In this document: piece by piece, positions 7,225 to 12,253 of the stretch
Layout: every line of letters begins with the position of its first letter
Numbering within the stretch: the first letter of the stretch is position 1
Assembly (NCBI GenBank): GCA_043789035.1
Contig: JAYWIG010000096.1
Span: 1-14,693 of the forward strand
DNA: 14,693 nucleotides
Reading direction: 5' to 3'
DNA from: JAYWIG01 sp043789035
Lineage (GTDB): Bacteria; Pseudomonadota; Gammaproteobacteria; Burkholderiales; Burkholderiaceae_E
The notes under the pieces: generated by a model
Databases searched by the model: none
The model's input: the letters and a program-made list of their open reading frames with translations, nothing else
Told to the model about the DNA's origin: nothing
Translations under genes and position numbers: made by a program

Positions 7225-8196
7225 ATGAACTTCAGAACTTTAGACCTGAACTTGCTGCGAGTGTTCGACGAAATCATGGAAGAACGCAGCCTAACTCGGG
7301 CGTCTGACAATCTCGCGATGACGCAGCCTGCAGTAAGCAATGCACTGAAACGCCTACGCGACGCCTTAGGCGATGAGTTGCTAGTGCGGGCTGGCTACGG
7401 CGTCGAGCCGACGCCAAAAGCCCTTGCAATTTGGCCTGCAGTGCGTCAAGCGTTAACCGTCTTAAGCGAATCGTTAGCACCGGAACCTTTCAATCCAAAA
7501 GTAACCAAACACAGCTTTACGTTGGCCATGGCGGACGCGACGGCCACGCTCATCATGCCAGGCCTTGTGCGTCAAATCGAAGCGCTCGGAGCGAATATTT
7601 CGATTCGCACCTACCCATTAACCACCCGAGACCCAAGAAAACTTCTGGAAGCTGGAGCGTTCGATCTTGCGGTAGGCTTCTTCCCAGCGGCTATTGCCGC
7701 CATTGGTGCGTTCGAATCCCATGATGCGCAGAGCGATGTGCCGAACCATTTCATGCATACCAATTTGTACAGCGGTGAATACGTGTGTGTGATGCGCAAA
7801 GGCCATCCGTTACTCAAAAATCGAAAGAAGAATGAAATCACGATTGATGAATATTGCAAAGCCCATCACTTGCTGGTGAGTTTTTCAGGTCGCCCATTTG
7901 GTTTAGTTGATGAGGCCTTAGCCGCGGTTAAACGCAAAAGGTTGGTGCTACTTACTGTGAACCAATTCTTCACAGCAGGAAAAGTGGTGGCGGCATCAGA
8001 TTTACTGACAGTGCTGCCGCAACACTTTTTAAGGTCGACAGGTATTGAAGATCAACTCATCGCCGTACCCCTACCGTTTGACATCGCCCCGGTGCATGTG
8101 GACATGGTTTGGCATACTCGTCACCAACGAAGTGCCGCTCATACATGGCTACATCAGGCAGTTTTGAAGGCCAATGCAGTGAACTTTCAATCGTAG
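7225..8196 (+). CDS. LysR-family transcriptional regulator
   Basis: A 323-residue LysR-type regulator of normal length. The N-terminal winged helix-turn-helix is clear: LDLNLLRVFDEIMEERSLTR, with the recognition region MTQPAVSNALKRLRDALGD and the wing ELLVRAGYGVEPTPKA. The rest (about 90-315) is the periplasmic-binding-protein-like effector domain, with FTLAMADATATLIMPGL and AFDLAVGFFPA. The overall feel is of the NodD/SyrM-like subgroup rather than CysB-like, but I am not certain. The ribosome-binding site is weak. Its gene is divergent from the small membrane protein, with a palindrome between them, which fits autoregulation and control of that neighbour. The inducer is unknown; control of the deaminase-transporter pair is possible but not indicated by any visible site. 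Confidence 0.93.
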   Translation: MNFRTLDLNLLRVFDEIMEERSLTRASDNLAMTQPAVSNALKRLRDALGDELLVRAGYGVEPTPKALAIWPAVRQALTVLSESLAPEPFNPKVTKHSFTLAMADATATLIMPGLVRQIEALGANISIRTYPLTTRDPRKLLEAGAFDLAVGFFPAAIAAIGAFESHDAQSDVPNHFMHTNLYSGEYVCVMRKGHPLLKNRKKNEITIDEYCKAHHLLVSFSGRPFGLVDEALAAVKRKRLVLLTVNQFFTAGKVVAASDLLTVLPQHFLRSTGIEDQLIAVPLPFDIAPVHVDMVWHTRHQRSAAHTWLHQAVLKANAVNFQS

Positions 8197-8226
8197 AAAG
8201 ACGAATGAAACAAATCGAAACAAACC
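8196..8226 (+). promoter_or_regulatory. Phased direct repeats, candidate OmpR-family response-regulator site
   Basis: Three GAAA elements follow each other at 8196 (GAAAGACGAAT), 8207 (GAAACAAATC) and 8217 (GAAACAAACC), spaced 11 and 10 bp. The last two match in nine of ten bases. OmpR/CpxR-type regulators bind head-to-tail to direct repeats with about one helical turn between half-sites, and GAAAC-N5-GAAAC resembles the spacing of the CpxR box GTAAA-N5-GTAAA. It lies ~80 bp upstream of the Spy-like lipoprotein gene that precedes such a regulator. Confidence 0.45.
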
Positions 8227-8237
8227 GATAACTCCCG

Positions 8238-8277
8238 GAGATGAATTAGTGCTCCCTAAGCACCATCATTACATCTC
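8238..8277 (+). other. Two-part hairpin between the LysR and Spy-like genes
   Basis: GTGCT (8249-8253) pairs with AGCAC (8259-8263) around a 5-nt loop, and the flanking GAGATG (8238-8243) pairs with CATCTC (8272-8277). No T tract follows, so it is not a typical intrinsic terminator. It could be a leader structure of the downstream operon or a weak end for the LysR transcript. Confidence 0.35.
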
Positions 8278-8303
8278 ATCCATAACTCATTGAAAGTGTA
8301 CAA

Positions 8304-8765
8304 ATGAAATCAATCCTTAGAAAAAGTCTTATCGGCATTATTGGGGTGTCAGTACTTGCATTCGGAGCCGCTGGCTGCTCTCACCATTCAGGCGCACGCC
8401 ATATGGGTGAAGCGAGCAGCCCAGATTCTCGAGCAAAGATGGTTGATCGAGTTGCATCTAAACTCGAATTAAATGAAATTCAGAAACAAAAACTCACTGT
8501 TTTAGCGGCAAAAATGAATGAGCAGCGTTCGGCGCTAATGGGTGCAAATACAGACCCTCGCGCAGACGCCAAGGCAATCATTGCAGGTACAACATTCGAC
8601 AAAACCAAAGCGCAAGCGATGATTGATGAAAAAACGCTTGCAGTAAAAGGTAAAAGCCCAGAAGTTATTGCTGCCGCAGCCGATTTCTTTGATACTCTGA
8701 ATCCTGTCCAACAACAGCAGGTGCGAGATTTTCTGAATCGTGGTCGTGGTTGGCGTAAAAGTTAA
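8304..8765 (+). CDS. Spy/CpxP-like periplasmic lipoprotein
   Basis: A 153-residue lipoprotein with signal peptide MKSILRKSLIGIIGVSVLAF and lipobox GAAGC (Cys 25). The mature chain starts CSHHSGARHMGE, with three His within nine residues, then is entirely helical in character. Two LTxxQ-like motifs typical of the Spy/CpxP/CnrX (heavy-metal resistance) fold are visible: LNEIQKQKL (56-64) and LNPVQQQQVRDFL (132-144). CpxP and Spy are normally soluble periplasmic chaperone or adaptor proteins; a lipid anchor is a variation also seen in other bacteria. It is followed after 27 nt by a response regulator and a sensor kinase, so it is probably the periplasmic modulator or metal sensor of that system. 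The ribosome-binding site is weak; the first in-frame ATG that keeps the signal peptide was chosen. Confidence 0.82.
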   Translation: MKSILRKSLIGIIGVSVLAFGAAGCSHHSGARHMGEASSPDSRAKMVDRVASKLELNEIQKQKLTVLAAKMNEQRSALMGANTDPRADAKAIIAGTTFDKTKAQAMIDEKTLAVKGKSPEVIAAAADFFDTLNPVQQQQVRDFLNRGRGWRKS

Positions 8766-8792
8766 CGTAACGAAAAGTGAAGGTACCCAAGT

Positions 8793-9485
8793 ATGGGCGG
8801 ATCGAAAATTTTAATAATCGATGATGACGCCCAACTTGCTCAGCCATTGACGCAGTACTTTCAACGATTCGATATCAATTTGGTAAGCGCAACGAAGCCA
8901 AGTGAAGGCTTGGCTTTGCTGCAGTCAGGCCAATTCCAAGCGGCAATTCTCGATGTCATGCTGCCAGAAATGGACGGTTTCGAGCTGTGCCGAACAATTC
9001 GTAAAACTAGTGATATTCCAATCATTATGCTCACTGCTAGAGGCGATGTCATGGATCGCATCGTCGGCTTAGAGTTGGGTGCAGACGATTATTTACCCAA
9101 GCCGTTTGAACCGCGCGAATTAGTAGCCCGCATTCAAACCATTTTGCGGCGACAAGTTTCTATCAAAAACCAACCATCAACAGGGACACTTAGCTTCCAG
9201 CAGCTCAGTATAAATCTAAGTACGCATGAAGTTTTAAGGCATGGCACGCCTATCGAGCTCACGGGAACAGAATATGAGCTGTTAGTTCTTTTCGCTAAGG
9301 AGCCGGGCAAAGTGTTTAGTCGAGACGATTTACTGAACCATCTCCGAGGGCATGAAACCGATATTTATACTCGCTCTGTCGATATTCTTGTAAGCCGCCT
9401 GCGCAAAAAACTTGAACCACTAGATTGTATCAAGACGCTTCGCAATGCCGGCTACTCGCTCGCAGTAACAAAACGAACAACATGA
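8793..9485 (+). CDS. OmpR/CpxR-family response regulator
   Basis: A 230-residue two-component response regulator. The receiver domain (about 4-118) has the acidic cluster IIDDDA (D10-D12), phospho-acceptor D54 in ILDVMLPEMDG, conserved T81 in IMLTARG and K103 in DDYLPKPFEPREL. The C-terminal winged-helix DNA-binding domain (about 130-228) shows LTGTEYELLVLFAKEPGKVF, SRDDLLNHLRG and the RSVDILVSRLRKKLE recognition and wing region, as in OmpR, CpxR and RstA. A ribosome-binding site, GAAGG (8779-8783), lies 9 nt upstream of the ATG. It overlaps the kinase start by ATGA and follows the Spy-like lipoprotein gene, so all three form one operon. Its likely own target is the phased GAAAC repeats upstream of the operon. 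Confidence 0.95.
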   Translation: MGGSKILIIDDDAQLAQPLTQYFQRFDINLVSATKPSEGLALLQSGQFQAAILDVMLPEMDGFELCRTIRKTSDIPIIMLTARGDVMDRIVGLELGADDYLPKPFEPRELVARIQTILRRQVSIKNQPSTGTLSFQQLSINLSTHEVLRHGTPIELTGTEYELLVLFAKEPGKVFSRDDLLNHLRGHETDIYTRSVDILVSRLRKKLEPLDCIKTLRNAGYSLAVTKRTT

Positions 9486-10813
9486 ACTTTACAACTCGCC
9501 TAAAGCTGATGACTTATTCGATGCAGTGGCGCTTAGTGGCGTTATTTGTCTTACTGGCGCTGGCCGTGACCGCTGCATTTATTGGCGGCACGCAGCGTAC
9601 ATTTTCTTCAGGCTGGCGCGAGGCGATTCGCCCTATGCTAGGCGATTACATAGAAAGGCTTGCAACAGAAATTGGCTCGCCCCCTGATATCGAAAAAGCA
9701 AAGGCTTTAACCGCACGCCTACCCATTTCAATCCGAATTCAAGGTGCTATCACCAACTTCGATTCGCGCCCCAATTCTCACCCAAATAATCACCCAAATA
9801 AGCATCGTGAGAACTTTGAAAATCGGCGAGCCGACCACTACATCTCGGAAACCAATACACAAAGCTTACTCACCAGACGCACTGCCGACGGCCACACAAT
9901 TCGCTTTGGCTTAGGTGATTTGGAATGGCGCAAGCCCCCGACAGGCCCGGTAATGGTGACCTTGATTGCCTTGTTATTCCTAACGGCGTTAGCCTATTTA
10001 GCCGTTCGAAAACTATTAAGTCCTTTAAACGACATTAGTGCAGGCGCAAAACGTTTTGGACAAGGCGACTTTAGGCATCCTATACCGGTTCGTCGTAAAG
10101 ATGAACTGGGCGACTTGGCCAAGAAAATTAACGCCATGGCCATTGATATCAATTCAATGTTAGAAGCCAAACGTGGTTTGTTACTCGCTATTAGTCACGA
10201 ACTGCGCTCGCCGTTAACCCGCGCACGGGTGAATATCGAGTTATTGCCGGAGAACATCGACAACACACCAAGCCGCGATGCAGTACTGCGCGATTTAGCT
10301 GTAATGAATCAACTGATTAGCGATTTACTAGAAACAGAACGTCTCAACGATAAACATGCGGCATTGCATCGCCAGCTAACCAATGTGCAAGAACTTGTGC
10401 AAAGTGTGGTTTCACAACTACCACAAGAGCATTCGGTAAAAATTAGCGTCGATGCGCAAACAAAATCAGCCCTAATCGACGAAAACAGATTGCGCTTACT
10501 TCTACGAAACCTCATTGATAACGCGGTTCATCACGGCGCGGGTGGCGCACAATCGCCCGAAGTCATAGTGTCAAACAACGACAAAGAATTAAACATTACA
10601 GTCCGTGATTATGGCAAAGGCGTGGATGAGGGCGTGCTTGCCAACCTAGCTCAACCTTTTTATCGAACCGATAGCGCCAGACAAAGATCAACCGGGGGCG
10701 TAGGCCTTGGCTTGTACTTGTGCCGCCTTGTTGCACAAGCCCACGGTGGTCGCTTGGAATTCGAAAACGCCCACCCAGGACTGAAAGTAACGGCGACGAT
10801 TGCAAACCCATAG
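9482..10813 (+). CDS. HAMP-domain sensor histidine kinase (CpxA/RstB-like)
   Basis: A 443-residue inner-membrane sensor kinase. I chose ATG 9482, which overlaps the regulator stop as ATGA; an in-frame ATG at 9425 would add 19 residues translated from regulator sequence and is less likely. The order is: TM1 about 16-36 (WRLVALFVLLALAVTAAFIG), periplasmic domain 37-156, TM2 about 157-176, HAMP about 177-230, HisKA with ISHELRSPLTRARVNIELL (phospho-acceptor H239), N box RNLIDNAVHHG (N343, N347), G1 RDYGKGVDEG and G2 GGVGLGLYLCRLV. All catalytic motifs are intact. The periplasmic part holds a repeated His-Pro-Asn stretch at 98-108. It should phosphorylate the preceding regulator and be modulated by the lipoprotein encoded first in the operon. 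Confidence 0.94.
   Translation: MNFTTRLKLMTYSMQWRLVALFVLLALAVTAAFIGGTQRTFSSGWREAIRPMLGDYIERLATEIGSPPDIEKAKALTARLPISIRIQGAITNFDSRPNSHPNNHPNKHRENFENRRADHYISETNTQSLLTRRTADGHTIRFGLGDLEWRKPPTGPVMVTLIALLFLTALAYLAVRKLLSPLNDISAGAKRFGQGDFRHPIPVRRKDELGDLAKKINAMAIDINSMLEAKRGLLLAISHELRSPLTRARVNIELLPENIDNTPSRDAVLRDLAVMNQLISDLLETERLNDKHAALHRQLTNVQELVQSVVSQLPQEHSVKISVDAQTKSALIDENRLRLLLRNLIDNAVHHGAGGAQSPEVIVSNNDKELNITVRDYGKGVDEGVLANLAQPFYRTDSARQRSTGGVGLGLYLCRLVAQAHGGRLEFENAHPGLKVTATIANP
9779..9802 (+). repeat. 12-bp tandem repeat encoding HPNN/HPNK in the sensor domain
   Basis: CACCCAAATAAT (9779-9790) is followed directly by CACCCAAATAAG (9791-9802), identical in 11 of 12 bases. Read in frame it gives HPNN-HPNK, preceded by NS and followed by H, so three His (residues 100, 104, 108 of the kinase) are spaced by four. 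The unit length is a multiple of three, so copy-number change would not break the frame. Confidence 0.8.
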
Positions 10814-10827
10814 TCGGCTCAAAAGCG

Positions 10828-10849
10828 GGACTGTCCACAACAGTTTTTT
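10828..10849 (+). terminator. Weak Rho-independent terminator after the kinase gene
   Basis: ACTGT (10830-10834) pairs with ACAGT (10840-10844) around a 5-nt loop and runs into six T residues (10844-10849), 16 nt after the kinase stop. Two G-T wobbles can extend the stem. The stem is short, so termination may be partial. Confidence 0.5.
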
Positions 10850-11300
10850 AACAAGAAATGTGCAAACCTGAATTGAACCTTAAAGTTCTTAGGTTGCCGC
10901 CTGAAGACTGTCGGTTTTTCTTACACAGAATAAGCCTCTAAAACCTTATGTCAGCAATTCGATGCTTCTGAAAAGCGAACGAATCCATGACGCCGTAGCC
11001 TCCTTAGTGCTATCCAACCTGAACGCAAAGACCTAAGTCTTTTACCTCAGCGTTAAAGACTAAAGAAATTAGCGACATTTTTGAACAGAATAATCGAATT
11101 TATCCGAAAATTTCGAACAAAAACAGCTTCTTTTTAAATTTACGGTTTCTTGTCACTTACCCGCTGAAGAAACAGACTTACCTGACCAATTGCAGCTTCG
11201 TTCAAATGTTTCGATCAATAAAGAAGCTTGGTCCCACTCTCCCTCGAACGGGTGAGTCGCATTTATTTACACTTTATTACGAATAATAAATAACCTCTTA
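10850..11300. other. Non-coding stretch before the PEP-CTERM gene
   Basis: I find no credible gene in this 450-bp AT-rich stretch on either strand. It holds small dyads: an imperfect one at 10865-10895 (AACCT/AGGTT outside GAAC/GTTC) and AAAGAC (11027-11032) with GTCTTT (11037-11042) around CTAA, ending in a short T run. The second could be a weak additional terminator. The stretch is long for an ordinary intergenic region and leads into a sigma-54 promoter region, so enhancer sites or an unrecognised small RNA are possible. Confidence 0.4.
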
Positions 11301-11312
11301 ACCCTTAAGGGT
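11301..11312. promoter_or_regulatory. 12-bp perfect palindrome, candidate activator site
   Basis: ACCCTTAAGGGT is a perfect 12-bp palindrome centred about 62 bp upstream of the start point predicted from the sigma-54 element. Sigma-54 promoters require an upstream-bound activator, usually at dyad sites, although commonly somewhat further away than this. Assignment to any particular activator is inference. Confidence 0.4.
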
Positions 11313-11342
11313 AACTAGCTGATTTCCCACGTGTTTTAAAAC

Positions 11343-11358
11343 TGGCCTATTTCTTGCG
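11343..11358 (+). promoter_or_regulatory. Sigma-54 (RpoN) -24/-12 promoter of the PEP-CTERM gene
   Basis: TGGCCTATTTCTTGCG keeps the invariant GG (11344-11345) and GC (11356-11357) of the -24/-12 elements exactly 10 bp apart, with TGGC and TTGC as in the consensus TGGCAC-N5-TTGC. The predicted start is about 11369, 38 nt before the ATG. To my knowledge PEP-CTERM genes in floc- and biofilm-forming bacteria are controlled by RpoN with the PrsK/PrsR two-component system, so the match is also biologically expected. Confidence 0.75.
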
Positions 11359-11371
11359 TGATATTTATCAC
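11358..11371. promoter_or_regulatory. Palindrome over the predicted transcription start
   Basis: GTGATATTTATCAC is a perfect dyad (GTGATA, TT, TATCAC) that begins at the last base of the sigma-54 -12 element and covers the predicted start point. A protein bound here would block the promoter, so a repressor operator is the simplest reading. It could also be a small hairpin at the 5' end of the transcript. Confidence 0.4.
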
Positions 11372-11406
11372 GAATCGTATCAAAAAGTTGTTAACCTGGA
11401 GGATAT

Positions 11407-12192
11407 ATGAAGAAAGTCATTGGTCTTAGTATCGGTCTGATGTTAAGCATGTCAGCTCCGGCTGCATCGTTTTTAAATGGTGGTTTTGAAGACGGGAACC
11501 TTGGTTCTTGGGAAACCGGGGGCCGGTCTCGCACTAGCACCGCCAACCCTGGATTGTCAGCAGGTTTCTTTCTAGGCGGTTCAAGCCCGCAGGTGTCAGT
11601 CGTTGGGCCTGGCAACGATCCAAATGTTGGCGCAAACCTTCAAACCGTTTTTGCAGGCAATTTCTCTGCTCGCGTCGGTGACACGGTTACGGGTGGTAAT
11701 GGAGGTGCCATTGCGCAGACCGTTGTGAATTACACTGCATCGACATTGAATTTCTCTTGGGCTGCTGTAGTTGAACCCGCACACTCGCTAACGGATGCGC
11801 CGATTTTTGGTGTTCGAGTACTTGATGTCACGGCAGCCAATGCTGTTATTTATAACGAGAGCTTCTTAGCTGCAAGTGGTGCATCAACTGCCGGGCTGTT
11901 CAAGGCATCAACGGTCAACTCTAACTACTTGTATGCACCATGGCAGAGTGTTTCAGTAAACACAATCAGCGGTAATACCTACAGAATCGAACTGTTCGCG
12001 GCAGACTGCCAGCCATCTGCTCATCTCGGCTATGCCTATCTGGATGGCTTTGGTTCAGTAACCGGCGGTGGTGGCGATAACGGCAGTACCAACCCGGGGC
12101 CAGGCACCGGAACAGTGCCACTTCCTGGCACAGTCGCTTTATTAGCTTTGGGGCTTTTAGGAGCAGCCACTTTGCGCCGTAAGACGAAGTAA
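11407..12192 (+). CDS. PEP-CTERM-sorted secreted surface protein
   Basis: A 261-residue exported protein. Residues 1-20 are a signal peptide (MKKVIGLSIGLMLSMSAPAA). The mature part begins with a carbohydrate-binding-like FLNGGFEDGNLGSWETGG motif, continues as a beta-rich domain and carries AADCQPSAHLGYAYLDGFG near 198-216, a pattern seen in adhesin-like exported proteins. After a Gly/Pro-rich linker (219-236) comes a PEP-CTERM tail: VPLPG (237-241, a variant of VPEP), a hydrophobic helix (242-255) and the basic RRK end. Such tails are recognised and cleaved by an exosortase at the inner membrane, and the proteins act in biofilm or floc matrix. The ribosome-binding site GGAGG (11398-11402) is strong. 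It is followed by prsT of the same system; no exosortase gene is in view. Confidence 0.88.
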   Translation: MKKVIGLSIGLMLSMSAPAASFLNGGFEDGNLGSWETGGRSRTSTANPGLSAGFFLGGSSPQVSVVGPGNDPNVGANLQTVFAGNFSARVGDTVTGGNGGAIAQTVVNYTASTLNFSWAAVVEPAHSLTDAPIFGVRVLDVTAANAVIYNESFLAASGASTAGLFKASTVNSNYLYAPWQSVSVNTISGNTYRIELFAADCQPSAHLGYAYLDGFGSVTGGGGDNGSTNPGPGTGTVPLPGTVALLALGLLGAATLRRKTK

Positions 12193-12213
12193 TTCTCGAA
12201 CGTGTGAAATATT

Positions 12214-12239
12214 AAAGGGGCGGCTTCGGTCGCCTCTTT
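12214..12239 (+). terminator. UUCG-tetraloop hairpin between the PEP-CTERM gene and prsT
   Basis: AAAGGGGCGGC (12214-12224) pairs over 11 bp, two of them G-T wobbles, with GTCGCCTCTTT (12229-12239) around the very stable loop TTCG. The 3' arm ends in TTT and is followed by ATAATTG, so the U tract is short and partly inside the stem. It works as a terminator or an attenuator, and it ends only 14 nt before the prsT ATG. Confidence 0.7.
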
Positions 12240-12244
12240 ATAAT
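12239..12244 (+). promoter_or_regulatory. Consensus -10 hexamer just before prsT
   Basis: TATAAT is a perfect -10 sequence. A start 7-8 bp downstream would fall at or next to GTGATG (12251-12256), giving a leaderless or nearly leaderless prsT message. No good -35 is seen at 17 bp (that position is inside the hairpin arm), so this may be a chance match in an AT-rich stretch. Confidence 0.25.
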
Positions 12245-12253
12245 TGTAATGTG

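Noticed and set aside
8238..8277. Hairpin read as the LysR terminator
   Set aside because: No T tract follows on either strand; kept only as a structure of unknown role.
9425..9481. Upstream extension of the kinase to ATG 9425
   Set aside because: It would read 19 residues through the regulator's recognition region; the ATGA overlap at 9482 is the usual arrangement and gives a normal N-terminus before TM1.
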